Of a stretch of 64,000 nucleotides of DNA, positions 10,221 through 21,798 are shown one piece after another (within the stretch, counting starts at the first letter, position 1; each line of letters opens with the position of its first letter). The DNA lies in assembly GCA_016946835.1 (NCBI GenBank), contig JACVTC010000251.1:24808-88807 (forward strand), written 5' to 3'. Position numbers and translations under genes: made by a program. The DNA is from Neocallimastix lanati (nom. inval.) (lineage: Eukaryota > Neocallimastigomycota > Neocallimastigomycetes > Neocallimastigales > Neocallimastigaceae). The notes beneath the pieces are model-generated. The model had not been told where the DNA came from and did no database searches. It worked only from the letters and a program-made list of their open reading frames with translations.

Positions 10221-11069
10221 ATAATAATTATATAAGAATAGAATATTAATTTATAATAAATAAAACAATATTTTAAAAACACTTTATACTAAAAATATAT
10301 TATAAATAATAATTTTCTTTTGAAGAGTTTAAAATAATATTTATTTTATAAGAATAAGTATTGAATTATTTATATACAGTTATTGTGAAATACACATATA
10401 CACACAATAATCTTACAAAGAACATAAAAGAAGAATTTAATAATTCTTCTTTATTAACAATGATATTTCAATTGTTATTGATACAATATTAATTAAATAC
10501 CCTATATGTTAGTTAGATGTTTATTCAAAAGAGAATTATTTCAAAAATATTATATTACAATAATTACATTTACCTTTTTATTTATTTATTATTTATTTAT
10601 TATTTTATAAAGTAGTTTTATTATGAAAAATACATATTTTAATTATTATTATTTATTTAAAAATATTTATTTATATATAATTTTCATTATTATATTTTAA
10701 TTTTTTTATAAATATTAATATAAAAAAAAATCATAACTTTTCACTTATAACTATTATTTAATCTTATTCCATAATTTTCTTAACTATTTTAATATTAATA
10801 CATCCATTATATAATTAAACATTCAACCAATATTCTAATTAATATAACTAATTTTATTATATATTCATAAATTTTTTAATAGCTTTAATATTATTATTTT
10901 AATAATTATTAATAATAAATTATATTTAATAATATAAATAAGATTCATTATATAAAAATAATTTTTAATAATAAATATATAAATATTAATTTTTTTTTTT
11001 TTTTTTTAAAAAAAAGTATTTTTATTATTTTATTTTATTTTTCTATTTCTATAGTACACGTATCACTAT

Positions 11070-11796
11070 TGATATGGGCACTGATCACACACAATATTTT
11101 AAAAAAACATAATATTAAATATTATAAATAAATAGAGATTCAATTCAAATAAAAATGTTTTAATAAATTTTATTATTTTATTGTCTGCTTTTCCAAAAAA
11201 AAGAAAAATTTCTTCCTTTTATAGTTTTTACATGAGTATTAGATTACACATGAACATATGAATTTATTTTTATTATTATATTTTAAATATTATTTTAATA
11301 TATACATATTTTTAAAATTAACCTATTCTAAAGTATCTATTCTAAAATAGAGTTAAATTGTTAATGATTTATTTATATTTAAAAATTATAACTATCTATT
11401 TATATTGTACCAAACAATTTAACTTATTGAAATCAAAGATTTTTTTTTTCTTATAACAATATAAAATTTATACCGAATTTAATATTCCAGTTTTATTTTA
11501 TTAAAAACAATTCATGATAAATAATTTTTATTATAAATAATTTTATTATAATTATTTTATTTTATATAATTTCATTATTAATTATTTTATTATTAAATAA
11601 ATTTAAATAATTTCATTACATTTTCAACATATAATGATTATTTTAATATTTAATATTAATTATAACTATTATAATTTATTATTAATATTTTATTATTATA
11701 TATATATATATTTTTTTTATTAGTATTATTTTTTTTATTAAATATTTCTTTTATATATGCTTATTTGAAATACATAAAGCTACTCCTAAATCGTCA
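11070..11796. repeat. Solo LTR N, copy T1
   Basis: It starts TGATATGGGCACTGATCACA and ends near CTCCTAAATCGTCA. Copies are at 23142, 36880 (internally deleted) and, as remnants, near 21800 and 60800. It lies in the same place relative to LTR E in each unit, so it predates the duplication of the unit. The right boundary is approximate. Confidence 0.65.
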
Positions 11797-11797
11797 T

Positions 11798-12460
11798 TGA
11801 TACAGAACATTTAAAATATCCCATATCGAGTTATTTATTTATTTGGTCGTTTCTCTAAGGAATTATGACAAAATAATATATTCTAATAAATTATAAGAAA
11901 ATAATTTATAATAATAATATTTTATAATAATATTTTATTTTTTTATGTAATTTTATTATTTTATTTTTTTTATATAATAATATTTATTACTACATTCTCA
12001 TAATTTTATATAATTATTAAAATAATTATTTATTATTATATTTTTATTAAACATATCTCTTAAACTATTAATTTCCTAATAACTTTATTTAAAAATACAA
12101 TTTCATAATTAAATAATATATAGATATTAATATTTTTAAATATATTTCCTAAATAAAATATAATTATCAACATTTATAATATAATTCCTAAAACTATATA
12201 ATTCTCAAAATAATATTTAAAATATAAAATAAAACTTATTAATAATAATGATGAATTAATTTATTATCATAGTAATAAAATCATTAATAATATAATTTAT
12301 CTATTTTAATTATGATAAAAAAAATTAACCATCCCTTTTAAAAATAATTATTTTAATAACTACATAATCAATTATTTTAATTATTAATAACCAATAATAT
12401 TTATACATTATTTCTAACCTAAATTTTTTACCTAAAGCATATTTATATAGTGATACTATA
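11798..12460 (-). repeat. Solo LTR E, Ty3-like, copy T1
   Basis: It starts TGATACAGAAC and ends about GTGATACTATA. It carries the shared block GACAAAATAATATATTCTAA near its plus-strand start, as do the E1 LTR and many others. Copies are at 22458, 37320, 37939 and 61301. Orientation is inferred from the position of the shared block. Confidence 0.75.
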
Positions 12461-12467
12461 AAAAGGT

Positions 12468-13429
12468 TGTTAAGGTTCGGAGAGAGGGAAAAATAAAAAT
12501 AAGTATTAATATAAACAATAAAAAAATAAATAAACAAGATAACTTTTTAAAATTTTATTTTTATAAATCTTTTATTAAATTTTTTTATTTAAAAATTAAA
12601 ATATTAAAATTACAATATATAAAAAAAACAATTTTTTTACTGTTATTTATATTTTTTTCTTAAAATAATAGAAATGGTAAAGCCATTTCTTTGTATAATA
12701 AAAATTAATTATTATAAAATATTTTATATTATTTTTTTATTATTAATAAAATTATTATTTAACTTATAATAAATAATACTTATATATTAACCTATTACTA
12801 ATTATTTATTACTAATCTACTTAATTATATATTTTAAAAGACAATTTTTTTATTTTACAGAAATTAATTCTGTGGTTTAGTATTATTTATTTAATTCTAA
12901 AGTTTAATTTTACTAAGTTTAGAAAAATAATATTATTTTAATTGTTAATATAAAATTTATAATCATTTCATCAAATTTATAATATAATATTTATAATAAA
13001 ACATATAATAATAATATAACTATTTTCTTTTATGTTTAATTTTTTATTAGTAATCGTTAATACAATTTTTTAATTTGGAATTTTCCAAAGAAATAATTAA
13101 TATTGATAAGTTTAATATTAATAAAAGAAATATTGATAAGATTTTGATAAACTATAAAAAAAATTGATAAAATAAACTATATAATATTGATAAGAATTTT
13201 AATAATAATAAAATGTAGATAAGAATAATAAAAGTAGCATAGATAAGGAATTAATATTAAATATACTTTTTTAAATAGTATAATTTAATTTGTACTAATT
13301 AGGAATATAGATGAATTTATTAGAATATAGAAAGTTCCAAAATAATAAAGTATCAAATAATTTATTTAAGGGTTAAATGAATCATTCAGATGAATGACAA
13401 AAAGAACATTATTTGGGCATTCTTTATCA
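12468..13429 (-). repeat. Solo LTR D, Ty3-like
   Basis: It starts TGTTAAGGTTCGG and ends GGGCATTCTTTATCA. It is closely related to 18527-19547 over most of its length. Flanks are AGGT (12464-12467) and GGGT (13430-13433), a near-match to a 4-bp duplication. A GAATATAGAAAGTTCC motif near its plus-strand end links it to the LTRs at 16899, 18527, 26120 and E3. An apparent 70-codon minus ORF at its left end is not a gene. Confidence 0.8.
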
Positions 13430-13434
13430 GGGTT

Positions 13435-13895
13435 TGATACGATATTTTATTTATGTATCTAAATTAATATTTATTTATGGGCAATGACAATAAGGAATTA
13501 TGACAAAATAATATATTCTAATATTAAATAGAAATAACACATACAATAATACAAAATAAAGTAATAAATATATCTTTTTAATGTTCTCTTTATTTATTAT
13601 TAATTATTAATTATTACATTAATTATTATTACTCTCTTATATAAATATTATAATTAATTATCTCAAATATATATAATATCTCTTTTTAACTATACTAAAA
13701 TAAAATATAAAAATAGCTATTTATGTGAATTAATTTATCATAAGTATAAACTTATAAATAAAAGAATTCTCCGTTTAATAATTATTATTCTAAAATTATA
13801 TATTGTAATAAAATTATTGCTAACCAATAATATTTAAGTATTTCTTTAACCTAAAGAATCTACCTAAATACCATTTTTATAGTGGTTACGTATCA
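13435..13895 (-). repeat. LTR at 3' side of the gag-only element (2L)
   Basis: It runs TGATACGATATT...TTACGTATCA (461 bp). It has the ACAAAATAATATATTCTAAT block and a 3' half like that of LTR E (CCAATAATATTTAAGTATTT). The left flank is GGTT (13431-13434). Confidence 0.8.
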
Positions 13896-13949
13896 AGACG
13901 CCCCCACTTAAATTAGACTTCGTCCCCTGAAGTCTCTATAACCATATAA

Positions 13950-13981
<32 letters not shown>

Positions 13982-14018
13982 GTTTATTAAAATTTATTAT
14001 TGGATTTATTAATTTAAA

Positions 14019-14049
<31 letters not shown>

Positions 14050-14235
14050 AATTAAATTTTTGAATTAATGATTATTTTAATTTTTTTTTTTTTTTTTTTA
14101 AAAAAAATTAAATTTTTGAATTAATGATTATTTTAATTTTTGAAATTCGAAATCTTGAAATTTCGAATTAATTTAATTTAAATTATTGTTATATATATAA
14201 CATTATTTATTTATTAATACTTCATCATAATTAAA
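13896..14235. other. Deleted pol remnant and T-tracts
   Basis: After the last pol codons (minus strand, about 13915-13935) this stretch holds three T/A tracts of 20-30 nt and a duplicated segment, AAATTTTTGAATTAATGATT. No open frame is present. It marks the scar of the pol deletion. Confidence 0.6.
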
Positions 14236-15651
14236 TTATTTATTTATTTTTTTATTTCTATTATTATTATTACTATTATTATTATTATTATAATTCATTT
14301 CGTTAATATTATTAACATTATTATTTTCGTTATTTGTAAAATTATCATTGTTATTAGTATTGTTATTATTAAAACCACTATTATTTCCTACTGAATTTAT
14401 GTTTCTATTATATCCATTATTGTTTTTATTTATATTATTTCCAATTATATTATCTTGAGCGTTATCTATATTTGAATTAAACGTATTTTTTACACAATTG
14501 TTATTTAAATTATTGTTGAAATTAATTTCATTTCCAATATTTACATCTTTATTTCCTTGCATATTATAATTTATACCCTGATTATTGTTTATTCTATATT
14601 TTTTTGTATTCATATTCTCATTTAAATTACTATTATTGTTATTGGTACCAAAATTTTTATTTAAATCATAATTACTTTTATTTAGATAATTATTTAAATT
14701 ATTAGAATTATTATTACCAAAATTATTATTTAAATTATAATTATTTCTATAAATTTCTCTATTTCCATTATGCTTTTTACCAAAACTAATCATATTATGA
14801 TGATTTTCAGTAATATTACTATTTAAATTATAATTTCTACGATAATAATTATTATAGCTTTTATTTCTATCATATAAATTAAATTTATAATTATAATTAT
14901 TATGGTTTCCAGGTATAAAATTTCTTCTTTTATTTATTTCCGAAATTCCAGTTCTTTCTAATTCCCCTAATTCTTTAAATGAGTGTCTATAATTAATTGC
15001 TTTATGACCTAACTCATAACATCTAAAGCACATAATTTTATTATTCTTATTGTTTATATTACTATTTAATTTATTCATTTTGAAATTATTACTATTCCAT
15101 TTTTGTTTATTATTCTTATAAATATTATTTAAATTTAAATTTAATTTCTTTTCAATTCTTTCAACTTTTTCTGCATATTTGAGAGCTTCGTTTATATCTT
15201 CGATTTCTTCTTCTAATATTCTTAAACAAGGATATATTCTAGACTTAATTGAATTAACATAATTGTTAACAGTAATTAATTTCTTTATATTATTATCAAT
15301 ATCATTATATTTTCTTAAGTATTTATAATTAAAATTACTAATTGATTCATTTGAATTAATTTTCAAATTAATTAAGTTCCAATATTTCACGCTTGGTGTT
15401 ATTTCTAGATATTCTTCTAAGGCTATTTTTATTTCTTTTAAGCTAGGAACCTGATTCTTTTCTTCCTTTAATTCATTAAGAACATACCTAATTTCTTCAT
15501 TTACACATTCTTTACATAAAATAAATCTTCTTTCTTGTTCTTTTATATTCCATAATTCAAATGACTCTGTTAATTCTTCTATCCATTCATTGATATCATT
15601 ATTATAATTTTCTAATAATGGTAACGTACTTAATATCTTAAAAACATTCAT
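14236..15651 (-). CDS. gag: Gag of the deleted element, with Asn-rich tail
   Basis: This 471-residue open frame has an N-terminal Gag domain (about residues 1-180) like that of E1 (MNVFKILSTLPLLENYNNDI; VKYWNLINLKINSNESISNFNYKYLRKY). A knuckle-like CFRCYELGHKAINYRHS follows, in which the last Cys of CCHC is replaced by Tyr. It should therefore bind zinc and RNA poorly, if at all. The last 240 or so residues are extremely rich in Asn and derive from AT repeats, not from pol. There is no frameshift heptamer with a downstream pol frame. It is probably a decaying gene whose reading frame survives because Asn codons avoid stops. Confidence 0.75.
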   Translation of the reverse strand: MNVFKILSTLPLLENYNNDINEWIEELTESFELWNIKEQERRFILCKECVNEEIRYVLNELKEEKNQVPSLKEIKIALEEYLEITPSVKYWNLINLKINSNESISNFNYKYLRKYNDIDNNIKKLITVNNYVNSIKSRIYPCLRILEEEIEDINEALKYAEKVERIEKKLNLNLNNIYKNNKQKWNSNNFKMNKLNSNINNKNNKIMCFRCYELGHKAINYRHSFKELGELERTGISEINKRRNFIPGNHNNYNYKFNLYDRNKSYNNYYRRNYNLNSNITENHHNMISFGKKHNGNREIYRNNYNLNNNFGNNNSNNLNNYLNKSNYDLNKNFGTNNNNSNLNENMNTKKYRINNNQGINYNMQGNKDVNIGNEINFNNNLNNNCVKNTFNSNIDNAQDNIIGNNINKNNNGYNRNINSVGNNSGFNNNNTNNNDNFTNNENNNVNNINEMNYNNNNNSNNNNRNKKINK

Positions 15652-15886
15652 CTTTAAAATTTTATTTATTGTTATATTTTTTTTTATTACAATTTTCTAA
15701 TTCAACTTAATATTATTATAACTATTACTATTATAATTATTAGTAACTAATTTAAACTAATTAAATTCTTTTTATATATATACTAAATAATATTTATTAT
15801 ATAGATGTATTATTTTATTAATATTATTTTCATTATTTTCATATTATTTTGCTATTGTCACGCCTGGATTCTCCACCAAAAATTTA

Positions 15887-16482
15887 TGATACAATATAAG
15901 TAATAAAGTATCCAATTTCTATTTATAACGAGGTCGAGCAAATAGGGAATTTGTAAAATAATATATTCCAACTCAAAGATAATAAATAATAATTTACACA
16001 AATAATAAAATTTATTTATTTCTTTTTAAATCTTGTTTTTATTTATTTATTTAATTTTACATAAATTATTACAATTATATTTATATTCCTCTGAATATAA
16101 TGATTTTATCTATCTCTAATAATTCAATTTATAATAATATTTTAATAATAATTTTACTTATAATTGTAGGATTCAACTCTTATCCTTTAACCATAAGTAA
16201 TTACTTAATTATTTAAACTAAACTATAAGTTCTCTAAAACTATTATTTTACTCAATTAGAATTTTTAAAACAACAAGAAAACTCTCTCTTTAACTTTTAT
16301 TTCATTCTCTTCTTTTAAATTTATTAATTAATTTTATCTTGAATATTATTGGCTGTCTAATTAATTTTAATCTATTTATATAATGATTTAGTATATTATA
16401 TATTGTAATTATTTTTCACTATATTATTATAGGATTTTCTCTTTTGTTAATTTTCTTGCGTATTTCTAGCTGTATTGTATCA
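15887..16482 (-). repeat. LTR at 5' side of the gag-only element (2R)
   Basis: It starts TGATACAATATAAG and ends GCTGTATTGTATCA, followed by GCTT (16483-16486). It contains GTAAAATAATATATTCCAA. It adjoins the primer-binding site, so it is the true 5' LTR of the gag element. Confidence 0.8.
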
Positions 16483-16487
16483 GCTTA

Positions 16488-16894
16488 TGGTCCATTACAT
16501 CGAACTCCTAATTTATTTAAGGTAAATATTCTAATATTCCAAATAATACACAATAATTTATTATTATTAAAATATTTAATTTCTTTCTCAATTATTATTT
16601 TATTTAATTATCTCTTTATTTATTATAAAATTTTAAATCTCAATTTCTCTTGATCTCAATTTCCCTAAATTGAGATCTCACTAAATCTCGAAATTATTTT
16701 TTTTTTTTATTTTTTATTTTTAGTTAAACTATTTAACCTCTATTTTTAAATTAAATTATTTCTAATTTCTATATATTTTAAAAATTTAATACATTAAATT
16801 TTTGTACAACTTTACACTACATTTATAATTATTAATATTTATTTTCCACTCTAAGACTATATTAATTTTATGGATTTCAATCGGTCTTGTACCA
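16488..16894 (-). repeat. Solo LTR P in the GCTT stack
   Basis: It starts TGGTCCATTACATCG after GCTT plus one A, and ends CGGTCTTGTACCA followed by GCTT (16895-16898). It is 407 bp and probably truncated or short. Its orientation is assumed from its neighbours. Confidence 0.65.
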
Positions 16895-16898
16895 GCTT

Positions 16899-17142
16899 TG
16901 TTATGGTTCATTGGGAAAAACAAAATTTTTTTATACACAAAAGATAAAGATTTAAAATATTTATTTACACAATAACAATTTTATAATTTATTTATTTATT
17001 TAATTTTTAAAGTAATTACATTATTTATTAAACTAATTAAATTTTATTAGCTAAATTATTACTATTCCTAATATTAATATTAATACTATTACTTATATTA
17101 TTACTAATATTATTACTATTTTTTATTTTATTATTATTATTA

Positions 17143-17198
<56 letters not shown>

Positions 17199-17932
17199 GT
17201 TTTGTGTTATTTTATATATTTCGAAGAAGTTATTTTCTTCAGATATTTATATTCGATTTCATTTTTAAAGTTTAATATCTTGGAAATGAAAAAGAATTTA
17301 AGTATTTAATTAAAAGAATTATTAATTCATTCTTAATTAAATGTTAAATAAAATTATTAATAATATGTTTAATATAAATTCCATAAAGGAATAAAAAATT
17401 ATTATTTAAAAAGATATTATAAAGATTTTAATTAAATAATATCTGGAGTAAATAATTAAAAAGTTTTTAATAAAATTTTTAATTAAAAGTTTACAAAAAT
17501 ATTAATTGAATTTTATAAAAGATAATAAATTATTTAATGACAATCTATTTTAAGTTTAATAAAAATTAATATTAATTTATAGTGTTATTGAAAGTTAATA
17601 ATAATTAATTTGATAAAAATATAATAAAAATATAAAATAATTTTAATATAGATTCAATAAAGAATTTGTTAATATAAATTTTTGAAGAGTTTATATGTAT
17701 TTTAATATTAATTTAATTAAGATTCAGTAATGATTTTATAAAAAATATTTTTATAAAGATTTTAATTAATATTATAATAATTTTAATTAATTTATAATAT
17801 TATATAATAAAATTTTTAATTTAATTCAGGGAAGAATATAAGAAAGTTCCATTAGTAAAGAATATAAACTTAATTATGGTTAAGTTATGTCTAAACATAA
17901 CAAAATAAGTAATTTATAGTCATTCTTTACCA
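16899..17932 (-). repeat. Solo LTR Q in the GCTT stack
   Basis: It starts TGTTATGGTTCATTGGG and ends CATTCTTTACCA. It is flanked on both sides by GCTT (16895-16898, 17933-17936). It carries the AAGAAAGTTCC motif near its plus-strand end. A (TTA)n run lies at about 17150-17200. Confidence 0.8.
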
Positions 17933-17936
17933 GCTT

Positions 17937-18304
17937 TGATACGATTTATTTTTAATAATACCATAAATTAATATTTATTTTTTTATCCGAGACGAATAAC
18001 AAAAGGGAATTTTACAAAATAATATTTTCTAATAAAAGTATAACTTTTCTATTATAAGTAATAAACAAAAATCCACCATATAATAAATTAATTCTATTTT
18101 ATTAACAAAATGATAAAGCTCACAAAATATAATTTAAATAAATAAATCATAAATATAAATTTCACTTTATTTTTATTTAATAACTTTTATTTTTATTTTA
18201 TTTATTTATTTTTTTTTATTTATTATTTATTTTTTTTTTATTTTCAATAATAATATCACACATACAATCTTCAATAATTAACTAAAATTACTCTTTTTCT
18301 CAAC

Positions 18305-18345
<41 letters not shown>

Positions 18346-18522
18346 CTCCTTTTATAATTTTTCTATTCTTTTTATTATTGGTTCTTCTTATTTTGGTTTT
18401 ATTAATAATTTAGTTCTATAATATAACTGCAATTATTTAGTTAATAATTAAAATATTTTTTTTTTTTTAATTATTAAGTCACCAATTTGATATTTTATAA
18501 CATATATTCCTGTAACGTATCA
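17937..18522 (-). repeat. Solo LTR R in the GCTT stack
   Basis: It runs TGATACGATTTATT...TAACGTATCA (586 bp), flanked by GCTT on both sides (17933-17936 and 18523-18526). It has the ACAAAATAATATTTTCTAAT block, placing it with the E1/E/F group. Confidence 0.85.
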
Positions 18523-18526
18523 GCTT

Positions 18527-19547
18527 TGGTTTGGTTCGGGGTTTTTATAAAAATTATTCAAAAATTATAAATAAAATTAAAACAATAATAAAAATAAAAA
18601 TAAAAGATTAATATAAACAATAAAAAAAAAATAAATAAATAAATAAGATAACTTTTTAAAATTTTATTTTTATAATTCTTTTATTAAATTTTTTTATTTA
18701 AAAATTATAATGTTAAAATTACAATAAAAAAAAATACAATTTTTTTACTGTTATTTATATTTTTTTTCTTAAAATAATAGAAATGGTAAAGCCATTTCTT
18801 TGTATAATAAAAATTAATTATTATTAATAATTTTTATATTATTATTTTTTTTTATTGTTAATATAATTATTATTTACTTATAATAAATAATGCTTATATA
18901 TTAATCTATTACTAATTATTTATTACTAATCTACTTAATTATATATTTTAAAAGACAATTTTTTTATTTTACAGAAATTAATTCTGTGGTTTAGTAATAT
19001 TTATTTAATCCTAAAGTTTAATTTTACTAAGTTTAGAAAAGTAATATTATTTAAATTGTTAATATAAAATTTATAATCATTTCATCAAATTTATAATATA
19101 ATATTTATAATAAAACATATAATAATAATATAACTATTTTCTTTTATGTTTAATTTTTTTTTTATTAGTAATCATTAATACAATTTTTAATCTGGAATTT
19201 TCCAAAGAAATAATTAATATTGATAAGTTTAATATTAATAAAAGAATTATTGATAAGATTTTGATAAACTATTAAGAAAATTGATAAAATAAACTATATA
19301 ATATTGATAAGGATTTTAATAATAATAAAATATAGATAAGAATAATAAAAGTAGTATAGATAAGGAATTAATATTAAATACACTTTTTTAAATAGTATAA
19401 TTTAATTTGTACTAATTAGGAATATAGATGAATTTATTAGAATATAGAAAGTTCCAAAAGAATAAAGAATCAAATAATTTATTTAAGGGTTAAATAAATC
19501 ATTTAAGATGAATAACCAAAAGAACATTATTTGGGCATTCTTTATCA
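18527..19547 (-). repeat. Solo LTR D' in the GCTT stack
   Basis: It starts TGGTTTGGTTCGGG and ends GGCATTCTTTATCA, with GCTT on both sides (18523-18526, 19548-19551). It is a close copy of LTR D (12468-13429) over the central 900 bp. Confidence 0.85.
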
Positions 19548-19551
19548 GCTT

Positions 19552-20231
19552 TGTAATAATCTATTTATAATATACTAACTATAACTAGATTATTAATATT
19601 TTAATATATAAAAATTTATACTTAACTTTATATAGAGTTTATTATAAACACTAAATATTGAAATAAACAAAAAGACTTTATTTTCTTTTAATTTATTATA
19701 TAGCATTATATAATAATAACTCTAATTTCTTTGATCAAAGAAATTTGACTTCTTTTATACTTTTTTATTTATAATTATTTTAATAGATGAAATTATTAAA
19801 TAAATGTAATTATTAAATAAATAAAATAGATAAGATAAAGTTAACAAATCAAATAAAGGTATCTAATCTTAACAAATTGATATTCAGGAAAAGATTAGTA
19901 GAAAAACCTGAATAACTTCGATTAATATTCTAATATATTAATCATCGTATTAATTAATAAAAACCCAATCATAATAATATTGGGAAAAAAATTAATTAAC
20001 CGATTGCTAAAATCTTATAAATTATTAACTAATTGAAATAATAAAATATAAATAATATTTTTAAGTAATTAATACATTACACCAAATTTGTTTACATTAT
20101 TTTTCAATATATTAATTTGGATAAATTAATATATTTTTTACATGTTAATAAATATTGAAATATAAATGAAATATAAATTAATTAAATAAGAAGATAGATT
20201 ATTTTATAAGAAATAAATCAATATTCTTACA
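19552..20231 (-). repeat. Solo LTR B, Tf1-like, at tRNA locus T2
   Basis: It runs TGTAATAATC...ATTCTTACA (680 bp) with a perfect 5-bp target duplication AGCTT (19547-19551, 20232-20236). On the minus strand it starts TGTAAGAAT, as does the E4 LTR. It ends 15 bp before tRNA-Cys T2. Its inverted twin is at 189-868. Confidence 0.93.
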
Positions 20232-20246
20232 AGCTTATTAACAAAA
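20232..20246 (+). promoter_or_regulatory. Pol III start region / insertion target of locus T2
   Basis: AGCTTATTAACAAAA separates the solo LTR from the tRNA. The GCTT within it (-14 to -11) is the 4-mer found between all stacked LTRs back to 16483. Confidence 0.65.
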
Positions 20247-20318
20247 GGGGTATTAGCTCAGTGGTAGAGCAATTGACTGCAGATCAATAGGTCTTCGGTT
20301 CAAATCCGGAACGCCCCT
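20247..20318 (+). tRNA. tRNA-Cys(GCA), copy T2
   Basis: This is a 72-nt tRNA with anticodon GCA, A-box TTAGCTCAGTGG and B-box GGTTCAAATCC. Acceptor GGGGTAT/ACGCCCC has the same single A-C mismatch as T1, but the T stem (CCGGA) is intact. It shares more with T1 than with T3 or T4. Confidence 0.95.
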
Positions 20319-20330
20319 GTCTTATCGTTA

Positions 20331-20401
20331 GCGTTAATAGTATAGAGGTAGAATATTTGCCTTCCAAGCAAATGGCCCGGGTTCGATTCCCGGTTAACGC
20401 A
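20331..20401 (+). tRNA. tRNA-Gly(UCC), copy T2
   Basis: This 71-nt tRNA is identical in sequence to the T1 copy, 12 nt after tRNA-Cys (spacer GTCTTATCGTTA, no T-run). Confidence 0.95.
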
Positions 20402-20409
20402 ATTTCTTA

Positions 20410-20418
20410 TTTTTTTTT
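20410..20418 (+). terminator. Pol III oligo-T terminator, locus T2
   Basis: A run of nine T residues starts 8 nt after tRNA-Gly; an earlier TTT is too short to stop Pol III well. Confidence 0.7.
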
Positions 20419-21115
20419 AAGAAAAATTTGTTAATCGTTATTAATACTATTAGAACTAGAATTTAATTCTATCTGTAATAGCAGGTGTTTACATTACTAT
20501 TTGATATTTGTATATATTTAGTAATTAAAAATATTTTTTTTTTCATAAAGAATTTCAATAGCAATAAAAATATTTCATTTGTGATACAAAGAAAAAAAAA
20601 TTTTTTTTTTTTGAACAAGGAAGAGAATACACTTCCAAGTGCTTTTTTAATTAAATAATTATACTTTTAAGTATTACAATTATTTTAAAAAAAAATACGT
20701 TATATAATTTAAAAATAAAAAAAAAATAAAATCTATGTAAAAAAAAAATACGTTATATAATTTAAAAATAAAAAAAAAATCTACGTAAAAATATTAAGTA
20801 AAATAAAAAAAATAATAATAAAATAAAAGAAAAAATAAATTTAAATTAATCATTGAAAATTTAAAGTAATAAAGAATAAAAATAAGTTCAAAAGTTAAAA
20901 AAATTTCAGTGCGATGTACACTATGTGTATCTTTTTTTATAGCCGCAATTATATCGAACTTTAATCCTTATTTTTCAATATTTCTTTTTTTATTTCTTGT
21001 TATTATTTTATTTATTATTATCTTCTAATTGGACAAATAATATTTATTTATTTTATTAATTCTGTGTTTTTTTAAAATAAAATATATTCATCTAATTGAT
21101 AAATAAATAAATAAG

Positions 21116-21146
<31 letters not shown>

Positions 21147-21798
21147 ATATTAAAGTTCGCAATAATTGCGGCTATTAAAAAAAGATACATATAGTATACA
21201 TCACATATTTTAATTATTATTATTTATTTAAAAATATTTATTTATATATAATTTTCATTATTATATTTTAATTTTTTTTATAAATATTATTTACTAAACT
21301 AATTAATAAATATTAATATAAAAAAAAATTCATAACTTTTCACTTATAACTATTAACTAATATTATTCCATAATTTTCTTATAACTATTATTTAATATTA
21401 TTCCATAATTTTCTTAACTATTTTAATACATCCATCATATAATTAAACATTCAACCAATATTCTAATTAATATAACTAATTTTATTATATATTCATAAAT
21501 TTTTTAATAATTTAATTATTATTATTTAATTATTAATAATAAATTGTATTTAATAATATATTTTAAGATTCATTATATAAAAATATTTTTTAATAATATA
21601 TATATTAGTATTTTTTAAATAATATTATTATTTAATTATATATTTTGATAATTATTAATAATAAATTATATTTAATAATATATTTGAAGATCATTATATA
21701 AAAATAATTTTTAATAATAAATATATATATAAATTTTTTTTTTTTTTTTTAAAAAATAGTATTTTTGTTATTTTATTCTATTTCTATAGGACACGTAT
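20419..21798. repeat. Conserved downstream block, copy T2, with 1.25-kb deletion
   Basis: It is collinear with T1 from the tRNAs to about 21204. It then jumps from the equivalent of 9378 to that of 10632 at a shared ACAT, removing the ORF-bearing segment. A segment at about 20690-20765 (AATACGTTATATAATTTAAA) is duplicated in tandem. No gene is seen. Confidence 0.8.

Larger units (their letters stand above)
8651..11069. repeat. Conserved downstream block of the tRNA unit, copy T1
   Basis: This block recurs after every tRNA pair (20402, 34339 and 58767), showing that the tRNA loci are copies of one larger unit. T1 and T2 share the first part (TTGATAATCGTTATTA and what follows), whereas T3 and T4 share a different version. 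It includes an inverted repeat (9060-9546) and a richer-GC ORF-bearing segment (9626-10220). The remainder (10220-11069) is plain AT-rich DNA with no gene visible. Confidence 0.85.
13435..16482 (-). mobile_element. Internally deleted Ty3-like element (gag only), probably chimeric
   Basis: In minus-strand order the parts are LTR 15887-16482, primer-binding site TGGTGGAGAATCCAGG (rc of 15863-15878, 8 nt after the LTR), gag (14236-15651), a short tail and LTR 13435-13895. Pol is missing except for its last codons: the minus strand just inside the 3' LTR still reads ETSGDEV-stop, matching ETSRDEV of E1. The polypurine tract (AGTGGGGGCGTCT) adjoins. The two LTRs are not the same sequence, and the flanks differ (GGTT left, GCTT right), so the ends derive from different insertions. 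Confidence 0.75.

Noticed and set aside
12325-12537. 70-codon minus ORF
   Set aside because: It straddles the junction between LTRs E and D and has only AT-rich low-complexity content.
16444-16653. 69-codon plus ORF
   Set aside because: It crosses the 2R/P LTR junction, so it cannot be an ancestral gene.
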